A stretch of DNA of 17,352 nucleotides from Bacteroidetes bacterium UBA4416 (GCA_002390745.1 DGQK01000015.1:125596-142947), one strand, 5' to 3'; positions 1 through 7,821 are shown, counted from the first letter of the stretch. The notes: a model not told the origin generated them from the sequence alone. Program-made: numbers and translations.

Positions 1-447
1 AAACCCGCCGATGAGTTTAGGATCTGTTTTTTCCACCAGCTCGATTTCGCCGTTCAGCTGGGTCTTTACCAGGTCAAGCGCTTTCTGACGTGTAGCTGCA
101 TCAAGCCCTTGTGCGGAAGTCACAACTGCTGTGAGGATATTTTTATGAGCCCTGTATTGATCGATAAAGCTGGAAGCCATTTCAGGGATGATTGATTCCC
201 TGCGCTTACCGGCTACAAGCGTGAGGAAACCTAAGGTCAACGCGTTGAGCTTTCCTTCAAAGATCGATTTTAAAACCGCAATTTTTTTATCCGTATTAAT
301 CACCGGGCTATTTAAGAAGGTGATGAATTCCCTTGAACCGCCCGCCACGTCGCTTACCTGGAGCATATCCGCATAAACGGCGTCGAGCTGGCCTTTTTCA
401 ACCGCAAGGTCTAATAAGGATTTGGCATATCTGGATGCAACTATCAT
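1..447 (-). CDS. atpH: ATP synthase F1 subunit delta (partial, C-terminus missing)
   Basis: Delta is the stalk protein that ties the F1 alpha3-beta3 head to the b-subunit stator of F0. The reading frame opens with ATG at 447-445 (MIVASRYAKSLLDLAVEKG), which is the family's usual N-terminus, and stays open for 149 codons to the window edge. The last visible residues, KTDPKLIGGF, are the conserved stretch just before the C-terminal end. I therefore estimate that only about 30 residues are missing, since family members are about 180 aa. It starts 2 nt after the atpF stop codon, so the two are almost certainly co-transcribed and translationally coupled. The next genes beyond the edge should be atpA and atpG. 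Identification is firm from sequence and position. Confidence 0.95.
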   Translation of the reverse strand, partial: MIVASRYAKSLLDLAVEKGQLDAVYADMLQVSDVAGGSREFITFLNSPVINTDKKIAVLKSIFEGKLNALTLGFLTLVAGKRRESIIPEMASSFIDQYRAHKNILTAVVTSAQGLDAATRQKALDLVKTQLNGEIELVEKTDPKLIGGF

Positions 448-449
448 GA

Positions 450-965
450 TTAGTTAAGGTTTACGTCCTTCATTAAATTGTTAACCAGTGCTTTTTGCTT
501 TTCGTCGCTCGACAGTTCGCTGCGAAGGATTTTCTCGGCGATCTCGATAGACAAGGAGGCTACCTGGTTTTTCAGTTCGGCAACAGCCGCATTTTTTTCG
601 TTGATGATCTGCTCGCGGGCAGAAGCCAGGATACGGTCGGCCTCCGACTGGGATTTTGCTTTGGCTTCGGCAATGATCGCCTCTTTCGTGTCGCGTGCTT
701 CTTTTAATAATGCATCACGCTCGTTGCGTGCTTCCGCTAAAATTTTCTCGTTGTTGGATTTCAGCTCGCGCATGTCTTTCAAAGCGCTTTCGGCACTTGC
801 CAAAGCATCTTCAATTCCTTTTTCGCGGGTTTTGATCGCTGATAAGATCGGTTTCCAGGCAAATTTGCCTAATAAGATCAATAATAAAACAAAGGTAATG
901 GTGGTCCAAAAAATTAAACCAACTGAAGGCTCTATTAAACTTGCTAAAATGAATGTACTGGTCAT
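450..965 (-). CDS. atpF: ATP synthase F0 subunit b
   Basis: This is the 171-aa stator stalk subunit. It has one N-terminal membrane helix (about residues 15-33, GLIFWTTITFVLLLILLG) with the typical following FAWKPI motif. After that comes a long charged helix rich in Ala, Glu, Lys and Arg (about 45-150), which forms the parallel coiled coil that reaches up to delta. Length and architecture are normal for a bacterial b subunit. It lies between atpE and atpH in the standard bacterial F0 order. The 130-nt spacer upstream of its start holds a strong stem-loop at 1044-1080, which may set its expression relative to atpE. Nothing is truncated. Confidence 0.97.
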   Translation of the reverse strand: MTSTFILASLIEPSVGLIFWTTITFVLLLILLGKFAWKPILSAIKTREKGIEDALASAESALKDMRELKSNNEKILAEARNERDALLKEARDTKEAIIAEAKAKSQSEADRILASAREQIINEKNAAVAELKNQVASLSIEIAEKILRSELSSDEKQKALVNNLMKDVNLN

Positions 966-1043
966 TTTTCTCTATTTTAATTTTTATACTGGGTGCACTG
1001 CTGTGCTGATAACTCAAATCGTTGTCTGCAAATGACTTTTTAG

Positions 1044-1080
1044 AAACCAAAGCCGATACCAACCGTAGCGGCTTTGGTTT
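1044..1080 (-). other. Intercistronic stem-loop between atpE and atpF
   Basis: Two perfect 12-nt complementary arms (1044-1055 and 1069-1080; AAACCAAAGCCG on the plus strand) flank a 13-nt loop. The hairpin lies 16 nt after the atpE stop codon in the direction of transcription. On the transcribed (minus) strand the stem is followed by a C and then an A-rich tract rather than a run of T. I therefore do not call it a full terminator. It could protect the 3' end of an atpE-containing transcript, or partly attenuate read-through into atpF. That would fit the need for many more copies of subunit c than of b. Confidence 0.7.
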
Positions 1081-1095
1081 TGTTGTTGAAGCTGA

Positions 1096-1299
1096 TTAGG
1101 AAATCAAAGCAACTACCACACCGAATAATGCAACACCTTCTACGAGGGCTGCAGCGATGATCATAGCTGTTTGGATTTTCGAAGTTGCTTCCGGTTGACG
1201 TGCAATAGCGTCCATTGCGTGTCCACCGATTTGTCCGATACCGATACCTGCGCCGATTACGGCTAAGCCTGCACCGATTGCTGCGATACTTCCTGTCAT
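1096..1299 (-). CDS. atpE: ATP synthase F0 subunit c
   Basis: This 67-aa proteolipid forms the rotating c-ring. It is a two-helix hairpin with a glycine-rich first helix (residues 9-26), the polar loop ARQPEA (33-38) that contacts gamma/epsilon, and a second helix with the ion-binding carboxylate Glu54 (ALVEGVALFG). Compared with the sodium-binding c subunit of Ilyobacter tartaricus, aligned from the RQPEA loop, the two sodium ligands are absent. The Gln32 position is Ile21, and the Ser after the key Glu is Gly55. I infer a proton-coupled ring. It sits between atpB and atpF with short spacers and is followed by the stem-loop at 1044-1080. Confidence 0.97.
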   Translation of the reverse strand: MTGSIAAIGAGLAVIGAGIGIGQIGGHAMDAIARQPEATSKIQTAMIIAAALVEGVALFGVVVALIS

Positions 1300-1339
1300 T
1301 TGTTTTTGGTTTTTATTGGTTATTAATTGTTTTCTTTAA

Positions 1340-2560
1340 TTAGTGTTTTGCTTCAACCAGATGATCGTCATCCGTGGTGTGCATGCCATCCTCATTGTGG
1401 TCTGCCACGGCAGAACCGATGAAAAGAGCTGTCAGCATCGTGAAGATGTATGCCTGTAAGAATGCTACCAGGCACTCCAACACATCAATGAACAAGGCAA
1501 AAGCGACAGATACCGGCGAAATAGCATAGGATTCAAAGATAAAGATCAGGCCGATCAAAGAAATCACGATGATGTGGCCGGCAGCGATATTGGCGAACAA
1601 ACGGATCATTAAGGCGAAAGGCTTGGTGAGGATACCAACGATCTCGATCGGGATCAGGATTGGCCAGATGGCTTTAGGCGCATGCGGCAGGAAAATGTGC
1701 GACCAGTAATTTTTATTACCGTTAATGTTTACAATGATCAGTGTGAAAGTAGCTAATACCAGGGTGAAAGCGATGTTGCCCGTTAAGTTGGCGCCAATAG
1801 GGATTAAACCGAATACGTTGTTGATCAGGATCAGGAAGAATACAGTCAACAAGTAAGGAACATATTTGTCGGAGCCGGCGCCAATGTTTCCTTTCGCGAT
1901 ATCGTCGCGCACAAAAACAATGAGAGGCTCGAAGAAAGACTGCTTGCCTTTTGGGGCGCTGGTAACGCCATGTTTTTTGTAAGCTTTGGCAATAGACGTG
2001 AAGATTAAAAGCAAGAGAATCGCTGAAAACAGCATTTGGGTCACATTCTTGGTGATCGAGAAATCCAGCACAGCAGCATTAGACACTTCGATTTCCCCTT
2101 TTGCACCCGTGGATGTTTGGAGGTATTGCCCATGCTCGTTGGTGTCGGCAGAAGCATAGTAGATTTTTTCCTCAAAGTTCACGAAGCGCTCGCCGTTTCG
2201 CTCAACCACTACTTTGCCGTGCACGTCATGATGGAATTCTGAAGACATGAAGAACACGATCCCGTTATTTGTTTTCAGGATCACCGGCAAGGGAATGGAC
2301 ACGGCATGCTCATGCTCGCCCCACAAATGCCAGGAGTGTGAATCCAGGATGTGCTCAAACGCTACTTCGGAAATATTAACTTTTTCCTTGCCGCCTTTGG
2401 CATGCGGATCAACCACGTGCGCTCCGTTTCCTTCCTGTGCGATGACACCGTCTTCCTGCGGCTCTGATGCCGACAGGCTTGTGGAAACCATGAAAAACAG
2501 GGCAAATACTGCCAAATACACACCCGAAAACTTCCTGAATATATTGATTTTATTAGTCAT
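1340..2560 (-). CDS. atpB: ATP synthase F0 subunit a, long Bacteroidota form
   Basis: Subunit a provides the half-channels for ion flow past the c-ring. The protein is 406 aa, against about 270 in E. coli. The extra length is an N-terminal extension of about 135-170 residues: a hydrophobic signal-like segment (about 11-31) and a soluble, His-rich part (about 35-165, containing EHILDSHSWHLWGEHEHAV). The membrane core begins near residue 172. The essential arginine is Arg320 in the motif ALMIRLFANIAAGH. The C-terminus is also rich in His and Asp (about 387-406). A cleaved signal peptide with a periplasmic domain is my inference from hydropathy. It is the first gene of the core operon in this window and has its own promoter at 2599-2630. 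Confidence 0.96.
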   Translation of the reverse strand: MTNKINIFRKFSGVYLAVFALFFMVSTSLSASEPQEDGVIAQEGNGAHVVDPHAKGGKEKVNISEVAFEHILDSHSWHLWGEHEHAVSIPLPVILKTNNGIVFFMSSEFHHDVHGKVVVERNGERFVNFEEKIYYASADTNEHGQYLQTSTGAKGEIEVSNAAVLDFSITKNVTQMLFSAILLLLIFTSIAKAYKKHGVTSAPKGKQSFFEPLIVFVRDDIAKGNIGAGSDKYVPYLLTVFFLILINNVFGLIPIGANLTGNIAFTLVLATFTLIIVNINGNKNYWSHIFLPHAPKAIWPILIPIEIVGILTKPFALMIRLFANIAAGHIIVISLIGLIFIFESYAISPVSVAFALFIDVLECLVAFLQAYIFTMLTALFIGSAVADHNEDGMHTTDDDHLVEAKH

Positions 2561-2978
2561 TACGAAAAAATGAAAGTGTAAGCTTTTAAATTCGGGTGCA
2601 AATGTATGGATTAATTAGGAATAGCGAAAAGTTTTTTTCCGGATTTAGACGAAATAAACCTAAAAAAATTAGGCTTTCCGGAAGGCTTGTAATTCCTTAC
2701 GTTTTAGGAAGATAGAGGCGGGTATTTTTAACAGTTACGGGAAGAAATCCGGACGTGTTATTTCGTTGCCCGAAGCTCCCGAAGGCCGTGTTTTGCCCTA
2801 AAACACTGAGTTGATCTATCAGTGGCTGATCCAGACGCGTCGGGACTCGCTGCCACTGTCAGAAGCCGGAACATTGGGTGGCCTTGAATCCTGCTTCCGG
2901 AGAATGGCTGGATGCGATTCTGGTGTAAATGGCGGCTGAGCCTGCCTGTCGGCAGACAAGCGGAGTCGGAGCTATTGT
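2561..2978. other. Gene-free interval between atpB and the M23 peptidase
   Basis: These 418 nt contain no credible reading frame. Apart from the atpB promoter, I see a TTCCGGAA palindrome near 2675-2685 and a 6-bp inverted repeat, CACTGA (2804-2809) with TCAGTG (2819-2824). A compact hairpin with CTGCC/GGCAG arms lies at 2942-2955, 23 nt after the peptidase stop codon, and may help end its transcript. It lacks a clear T-run. The rest shows no recognisable gene remnant. The interval is one candidate breakpoint of the inversion proposed for the 2.6-7.8 kb block. Confidence 0.5.
2599..2630 (-). promoter_or_regulatory. Promoter of the atpBEFH operon
   Basis: On the minus strand, 2606-2599 reads TACATTTG, an exact match to the Bacteroidota -7 consensus TAnnTTTG. 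A TTTTC element at 2630-2626 stands at the expected -33 spacing (about 19-20 nt) and is one base from the consensus TTTG. The box lies about 40 nt upstream of the atpB ATG. This supports independent transcription of atpB even though atpZ and atpI are located elsewhere. Confidence 0.6.
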
Positions 2979-3854
2979 CTAAAACACCACATAATCCTGC
3001 GGGTTGAGGGCAAAGCCATTGTACCAGATCTCGAAATGCAGATGCGGGCCGCTGGTGTTTTCGCCTGTATTCCCGATCACGGAAATGGGCTCTCCGGCTT
3101 TCACGTAGTCGCCGGTATGCTTGGTAACGCTGGCATTGTGCTTATATACACTTGTGATGTTATTGGCATGCTGGATCTGGATCACATAACCGTCGTCGGC
3201 CGTGAAGCCCGAAAACAGCACCGTGCCATCGAGGGTGGCTTTTACCAGCTCATCCTCTTTGGCTACAATATCTACCCCAAAATGCTGATCGCGCGGATTG
3301 TAGGACGAGGTAATGACCCCTTTGACCGGGGTGAAAAAGAAAAAGTGGCTGATGGCCCCGATCTTGTTGGCGCTTACCTTATCGCTGGTGGATACCAGCT
3401 GGTTCGTTTCAATGTCGCTGCGGAGCTTAAGGTCTTCCTGGCTCGGCTTGATGTCGAGGTTCCGGTACTTACCCGTCGAATCTTTGGCGGGCTTGGGGGG
3501 CTTGCCTTCCGCATGGCCTTCAAATACCTTGAGGATATTGTCCATATACCAGTCGCGGGCAGCCAGTGTTTTTTCGAGCGAGTCGGCCCTGGCGCTCAGG
3601 CTCAGCAGTTCTTTGCGGTCATTTACATTGCCGTAGCCCGGAATGTATTCCCGCAGCGGCGTAAAGGCTACAATGCTGATCACGAAGGTCGTCATCACGA
3701 TGGTAATGGAACCGAGCAGAATGATGAGCCCGAGAGGCGAGAGGCGCAGGGCAAATTTCTCGGCAAACGAATCGTCGTTCAGGATCACCAGGCGGTATTT
3801 ATTGCGCAACTGCTCGGTAAAGATCTTCCAACGGCTATTTTTGGATTCAGGCAT
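2979..3854 (-). CDS. M23-family peptidoglycan metallopeptidase, membrane anchored
   Basis: This is a 291-aa endopeptidase predicted to cut peptidoglycan cross-bridges or stem peptides in the periplasm. A short cytoplasmic N-terminus is followed by one membrane helix (about 40-64), a coiled-coil-like linker (about 76-110), and a C-terminal LytM domain (about 172-288). The zinc site is complete: His191 and Asp195 in HFGVD, and His273 in HLHFE, with His239 and His271 as the other conserved histidines. It is therefore likely active rather than a degenerate activator. The N-terminal pattern KYRLVILNDDSFAEKFALRLSPL is familiar from Bacteroidota M23 proteins. It is divergently transcribed from porW/sprE, and only 67 nt separate the two starts. 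Confidence 0.9.
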   Translation of the reverse strand: MPESKNSRWKIFTEQLRNKYRLVILNDDSFAEKFALRLSPLGLIILLGSITIVMTTFVISIVAFTPLREYIPGYGNVNDRKELLSLSARADSLEKTLAARDWYMDNILKVFEGHAEGKPPKPAKDSTGKYRNLDIKPSQEDLKLRSDIETNQLVSTSDKVSANKIGAISHFFFFTPVKGVITSSYNPRDQHFGVDIVAKEDELVKATLDGTVLFSGFTADDGYVIQIQHANNITSVYKHNASVTKHTGDYVKAGEPISVIGNTGENTSGPHLHFEIWYNGFALNPQDYVVF

Positions 3855-3921
3855 ACGTTCTGCACAAAATTATACTAAATTTACGATTTTGACGTTATTA
3901 GCTTATTTTTGCAACTTGTTT
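3855..3921. promoter_or_regulatory. Divergent promoter region for the M23 peptidase and porW/sprE
   Basis: Two exact -7 boxes face opposite ways. Minus strand 3872-3865 reads TAATTTTG, 11 nt from the peptidase ATG. Plus strand 3904-3911 reads TATTTTTG, 10 nt from the proposed TTG start of porW/sprE. For porW a TTTA at 3880-3883 sits 20 nt upstream and could be the -33 element. For the peptidase no good -33 is visible. Both transcripts would have very short leaders. Confidence 0.5.
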
Positions 3922-6561
3922 TTGAGATCATTTTCCAAATATAGCATTCCGGCGCTGGTATTGGTACTTGTGCTTGCCGCTTGCCGTACAAATAAAAATA
4001 CCTTTGTTCACAGGGGTTACCACAACCTTACCGCGCGCTTCAATGGCTATTACTACGCTACCGAAAGCATCAGGGAAGGAGAGGATAAGATCCGGAGCGA
4101 TTATAAATTCGATTACGACAGGCTGCTCCCTGTGTTCCTGGTGCCCACCAACGAAACAGCGAAAGCCACGTTCCCCGAATTCGACAAAGCCATCAAGAAA
4201 TCTTCCAACTGCATCCAGCGGCACACCATCAAGGATAAAAAGGGCAACGAGATCCCGACGGCGGGCCACTGGATTGACAACAACTGGAATGTCATCGGGA
4301 TTTCCCACTTCTACAAACGCGAATTCTTTTCGGCCATCGAGGATTTTGAATATGTGATCCGCACCTACAAATCGCCCGACCGCTACAAAGCAATGGTATG
4401 GCTGGCCCGTTCCTATTTGGAAATCGGTTCCGTCACACAGGCCGAGCCGATCATTGGTTTACTGAAAGACGACAAGAAGATCTCCAAATATGCCAAGCAG
4501 GAGCTGCCTGCCCTGCAAGCCGATTATTACCTGAAAAGGGGCATGTATAAAGAGGCGGAGAAAGCCCTGCTCGAAGCCATCAAAGCGAAGCCCCCTAAGA
4601 AGACCAGGGCGCGTTATGCGTTTATCCTCGGCCAGATTTATGAGGAAAAGAACGAGAACAAAAAAGCCAGGGACTACTATCAGAAAACCATTTCCGCCAA
4701 GCCGGATTATGATCTCGTGTTCCATGCCATCATGAGACAGGCCAGGCTCGTTGACCTGAAATACGGTAATACGGCCAAGCTGAAGCGCGACCTGTTGAAG
4801 ATGACGCGTGACGAAAAAAACAAGGAATACCTCGATGTTATTTACTATACCCTCGGCGAGATCTCGGAACGTGAAAAGAACGAGCCGGTAGCGATCAGTA
4901 ATTACAAGTTGTCCATCCAGAACAGCACGCAGAATCCTAAACAAAAGGCATTGTCTTACCTGAAGCTGGGCGAGATCAATTTTGAGCAGGCCAACTACGA
5001 AGCCTCAGGCGCCTACTACGACAGCACGATGACGATGCTCCCGAAAGACTATAAGGATTATACGGAGATCGAGAACCGGAAAAAAACACTGGAAACCCTG
5101 GTAGGCTATATCCGCACGATACAGCGCGAGGACAGCTTGCAGCGCGTAGCGAAGATGAGCGAAACGCAGCGTGAGAAGTTCATTGCCAAAATGATCCAGA
5201 GGATAGAAGAAGAGGAAGACAGAAAACGGGAGGCGCTGGAAGCCCTGCAGGCTCAGAATGCGAACCCCGACTACAATGCGGCCGTTCCTAACAATGGCAT
5301 GACGGACCTTGGGATCGGGGCCAAAGGCGATTGGTATTTTTACAATCCTACCCTGGTGGCTTTTGGTGTAAACGATTTCGTGAAAAAATGGGGAAACCGG
5401 AAGCTGGAAGATAACTGGCGGAGAAGCCAGAAATCGCTCAGCTTCGATGATCCGGTGGCCGAAGAGAAAGATACGGCCGTTGTGGCGGGTACCGATAGCA
5501 TTGCCGCCAAAAAGAAAGCGAAAGCCAGGGATAAAAAAAATGTGGAGTACTACCTGAAAGACCTGCCGATGACCGACAGCCTGATGAAGCTGTCGAACAC
5601 AAAGATCATCGACGCCTACTACAACCTGGGAAGCACCTATAAGGACGATCTGAAAAACAACAAAAAAGCGATTGCCACGTTCGAGGAGCTTAACAAACGC
5701 TACGATCAGCATAAGTTCAGGCCTTCCACCTATTACCAGCTGTACCGCATTTTCCAGTCGGTGAGGAACAACCCGAAAGCGGAAGAGTACAAAAACAAGT
5801 TGCTGAACGAGTTTCCGAACAGCGAATATTCGCAGCTCATCAAAAACCCGAATTACGAAGCCGAGAAAAAAACGCAGGCCAACGAGGTGGAGGTGTTCTA
5901 TGTAAATACCTATGATAAATACAGCGGCGGCAATTATCAGGAGGCTTATGCGCTGAGTAAGGAAGCGGAAGCCAAATACGGAAAAAACGACTACTCGCCT
6001 AAGTTTGCGTTCATCAAAGCCATGAGCATCGGGAAGATGAAAGGCGCCGATTCGCTGGAGATGGCGCTGCGCACCATGCAGGCTCTGTATCCGAAAGACC
6101 AGGTGAGCAAGGAGGCCCAGGTGCTTCTCGAGATATTGTATAACATGAAGCATCCGAGCGAGGCAACCAGCAATGGCGCGGCAATGACAGATACCTTCTC
6201 GCTCAACCTGAAAGCAAAGCACCTCGTGATCATTGTATTTCCGGATGATGCCGATATGGCCAACAAGTTTAAAGCCGACCTCAGCGACTTCAACAGCAAG
6301 TATTACGGCATCAGCAACCTCAGCATCGAGAGCAGCCTCTTCGGGAGCACAGATCAGATCGTGTATGTGAAGACCTTTGACAATGCGGAAACAGCGATGA
6401 AATACATCGGCAACCTGAAGAAAGACAAGGAAGTATTTTCCGGAAAAGCAAAGCCTGAGCTCTTTACCGTGATGGCCATTACAGAGGATAACCTGCAACG
6501 CTTTGCCCGTAAAAAGAAAGTGGACTATTACAGGCCTTTCTTCGAAGATCATTACCGGTAA
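3922..6561 (+). CDS. porW: Type IX secretion system TPR lipoprotein PorW/SprE
   Basis: The product is 879 aa, close to the length of SprE of Flavobacterium and PorW of Porphyromonas. These outer-membrane lipoproteins are needed for type IX secretion and, in gliders, for motility. No ATG precedes the lipoprotein signal, so I take TTG 3922-3924 as start. This gives a 20-residue signal ending in LVLAAC, with Cys21 as the lipidated residue. Just after it, NKNTFVHRGYHNLTARFNGYY is the family's hallmark opening; the middle is helical TPR-type repeats (about 110-470) with a charged coiled stretch near 400-450. The C-terminal part (about 750-879) has an alternating alpha/beta look. TTG 3916 is an alternative start. 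The long reading frame extends upstream to 3643, but that part is antisense to the M23 gene and is not coding. Confidence 0.88.
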   Translation: MRSFSKYSIPALVLVLVLAACRTNKNTFVHRGYHNLTARFNGYYYATESIREGEDKIRSDYKFDYDRLLPVFLVPTNETAKATFPEFDKAIKKSSNCIQRHTIKDKKGNEIPTAGHWIDNNWNVIGISHFYKREFFSAIEDFEYVIRTYKSPDRYKAMVWLARSYLEIGSVTQAEPIIGLLKDDKKISKYAKQELPALQADYYLKRGMYKEAEKALLEAIKAKPPKKTRARYAFILGQIYEEKNENKKARDYYQKTISAKPDYDLVFHAIMRQARLVDLKYGNTAKLKRDLLKMTRDEKNKEYLDVIYYTLGEISEREKNEPVAISNYKLSIQNSTQNPKQKALSYLKLGEINFEQANYEASGAYYDSTMTMLPKDYKDYTEIENRKKTLETLVGYIRTIQREDSLQRVAKMSETQREKFIAKMIQRIEEEEDRKREALEALQAQNANPDYNAAVPNNGMTDLGIGAKGDWYFYNPTLVAFGVNDFVKKWGNRKLEDNWRRSQKSLSFDDPVAEEKDTAVVAGTDSIAAKKKAKARDKKNVEYYLKDLPMTDSLMKLSNTKIIDAYYNLGSTYKDDLKNNKKAIATFEELNKRYDQHKFRPSTYYQLYRIFQSVRNNPKAEEYKNKLLNEFPNSEYSQLIKNPNYEAEKKTQANEVEVFYVNTYDKYSGGNYQEAYALSKEAEAKYGKNDYSPKFAFIKAMSIGKMKGADSLEMALRTMQALYPKDQVSKEAQVLLEILYNMKHPSEATSNGAAMTDTFSLNLKAKHLVIIVFPDDADMANKFKADLSDFNSKYYGISNLSIESSLFGSTDQIVYVKTFDNAETAMKYIGNLKKDKEVFSGKAKPELFTVMAITEDNLQRFARKKKVDYYRPFFEDHYR

Positions 6562-6799
6562 TCAATCTTCCGGCTTTATTAAAACCTTTGTGTAACAGCC
6601 AGCCTGAACCCGTTTCAGAAATTGCTCCGTCCGGCATAGATCGGGCTCATGAAGCTGCCGTTAGTCTGTAGAACTTTTCCCCGGAAAAAAGCAAGGTTAA
6701 ATTCCTCTAAACTCCCCGGCGCTTGGCCGAATAATTGGGCATCTGTTCGGGAAACCATGATTTTTTTCCTATATTCGTCGCTCTAAAAAAATTGGTATC
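6562..6799 (+). promoter_or_regulatory. Intergenic region with bactofilin promoter
   Basis: This 238-nt spacer has no gene. Near its end, TATATTCG (6770-6777) matches the -7 consensus in 5 of the 6 fixed positions. TTCG at 6746-6749 stands 20 nt upstream as a possible -33. The box is 22 nt before the bactofilin ATG. A short TTTTCC/GGAAAA inverted repeat lies at 6675-6688 and might belong to the end of the porW transcript. The bactofilin-atpZ-atpI genes are probably transcribed from here. Confidence 0.4.
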
Positions 6800-7210
6800 A
6801 TGTTTCAGAAAGCAACTAAATCGACAGTGACCGAAGGAGCTTCCATCAACCTTATCGGGAGCGGCACATCCATCACAGGTGATATTACTTCCAACGGAGA
6901 CGTACGCATTGATGGAAATTTGAAAGGGAATATCAGCATCAGCGGCAAGCTGGTGATTGGCCCCTCAGGAACCCTGGAAGGCGATGTGCAATGTCAGAAT
7001 GCCGATATTTCCGGAGAGGTGAAAGGGAAGCTGAATGTGACGGAACTTCTGTCGCTGAAGGCTACGGCGAGGATGCTGGGAGACATTGTTGCCGGAAAAA
7101 TTTCGGTTGAGCCAAACGCCACGTTTACCGGAACCTGCAATATGGGCGCTGTTGTAAAAAATATTTCCAATGGAGCAGAACCAAAACAGGAAACCGCAAA
7201 AACCGCTTAA
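6800..7210 (+). CDS. Bactofilin (polymer-forming cytoskeletal protein)
   Basis: This 136-aa protein has the bactofilin fold. A short unstructured N-terminus is followed, from about residue 17 to 118, by a run of short beta strands with the regular glycine/hydrophobic spacing of a beta-helix (GTSITGDITSNGDVRIDGN, then ISGKLVIGPSGTLEGDV, then ADISGEVKGKL). A short Lys/Glu-rich tail ends the protein. Bactofilins assemble without nucleotides into filaments and often place peptidoglycan enzymes. The M23 peptidase encoded 3 kb away is a plausible partner, but that is inference. The last 41 nt overlap the start of atpZ in another frame, so the two are probably translationally coupled. Confidence 0.92.
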   Translation: MFQKATKSTVTEGASINLIGSGTSITGDITSNGDVRIDGNLKGNISISGKLVIGPSGTLEGDVQCQNADISGEVKGKLNVTELLSLKATARMLGDIVAGKISVEPNATFTGTCNMGAVVKNISNGAEPKQETAKTA

Positions 7211-7400
7211 TTCTTACGCGAAGTACAGCAGCCTGGGCCTGCAGATGGCGGTGATCATTGCCGGCGGCTCCTATGGCGGCCATAAGCTCGATGAGCATTA
7301 CCAGAACCATACACCGGTCTTTACGATCGTTCTCAGCCTGCTGTCTGTTGCCATCGCCCTCTACATCGTGTTGAGGGAAGTGATCAAACCAAAAGACTAA
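7170..7400 (+). CDS. atpZ: AtpZ/AtpI-family ATP synthase accessory protein
   Basis: This is a 76-aa, two-helix membrane protein. A polar N-terminus (MEQNQNRKPQKPLNSYAKYS) leads into helix 1 (about 21-37, LGLQMAVIIAGGSYGG). The conserved HKLDE follows, and helix 2 lies at about 50-68. The YAKYSSLGLQM and GGHKLDE segments are typical of the AtpZ family, which helps c-ring assembly or carries Mg2+/Ca2+ with AtpI. The ATG at 7170 lies inside the bactofilin gene. No other upstream start fits, and homologues have an N-terminus of similar length, so I accept the 41-nt overlap. It is 10 nt upstream of the AtpI-like gene but more than 4 kb from atpB, and on the opposite strand. Confidence 0.88.
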   Translation: MEQNQNRKPQKPLNSYAKYSSLGLQMAVIIAGGSYGGHKLDEHYQNHTPVFTIVLSLLSVAIALYIVLREVIKPKD

Positions 7401-7410
7401 CACCAGTTCC

Positions 7411-7791
7411 ATGCCCGATTCAAAAAAATACATTCTGCGTTTTGCCGTTGTGTGCATCGGCTGCCTCCTGCTTTCCTATGGCCTGAGCCAGGTGCCGAGC
7501 GCGTACCTCAACACCACGCGCTTCTGGATCCCGACGGTTTTTTTCGCACTCACTACCCTGGGCATCAATGCGCTGCTCACCAGGGGCGACAAGAACTCCA
7601 AGGAGTTTGTATTTAAAACCCTGGCCATGAGCATGGCGCGCCTGCTGGTATGCCTTGTACTCGTGCTCATCTACTCGAAGGTGAGCAAAGGCGACAGCCT
7701 CGCCTTTGCCTGCCACTTTATGCTGCAGTACCTGGTTTTCACCATTTTCGAAATTTCCTTTCTGCTGAAATACATCAAACAAACCAACTAA
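7411..7791 (+). CDS. Four-helix AtpI-like membrane protein
   Basis: This 126-aa protein has four predicted membrane helices, at about residues 8-26, 38-55, 69-87 and 98-120. It has almost no soluble part. It follows atpZ by 10 nt. A small, poorly conserved four-helix protein in this position, between atpZ and atpB, is common in Bacteroidota and is generally taken as the AtpI counterpart, an assembly chaperone for the c-ring. I see no signature motif. The assignment therefore rests on topology, size and neighbourhood rather than on residues. An unrelated small membrane protein cannot be excluded. Confidence 0.65.
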   Translation: MPDSKKYILRFAVVCIGCLLLSYGLSQVPSAYLNTTRFWIPTVFFALTTLGINALLTRGDKNSKEFVFKTLAMSMARLLVCLVLVLIYSKVSKGDSLAFACHFMLQYLVFTIFEISFLLKYIKQTN

Positions 7792-7821
7792 ACCGGAAAT
7801 GCGCCATCCGTGTGCTTCCTG

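Noticed and set aside
478..1035. Plus-strand frame across atpF
   Set aside because: Shadow of the b-subunit coiled coil, Ser/Ala-rich, no independent support.
1096..1299. Sodium-type c-ring suggested by Gln23
   Set aside because: Aligned from the RQPEA loop, Gln23 is two positions away from the sodium ligand Gln32 of Ilyobacter, and Gly follows the key Glu instead of Ser.
2942..2955. Strong terminator after the M23 peptidase
   Set aside because: The hairpin is only 5 bp and lacks a T-run; kept only as a possible structure in the interval note.
3036..3878. A 280-codon plus-strand open frame opposite the M23 peptidase
   Set aside because: The minus strand encodes a full M23 protein with all zinc ligands; the plus-strand frame has no family features.
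3643..3921. Upstream extension of the porW/sprE frame to an ATG at 3643
   Set aside because: It would place about 93 residues before a lipoprotein signal peptide and overlap the M23 gene and both promoters. The TTG start fits the lipobox.
5005..6552. A 515-codon minus-strand open frame opposite porW/sprE
   Set aside because: It lies antisense to a well-supported gene, its composition is atypical with no domain recognisable, and it arises from codon bias on the sense strand.
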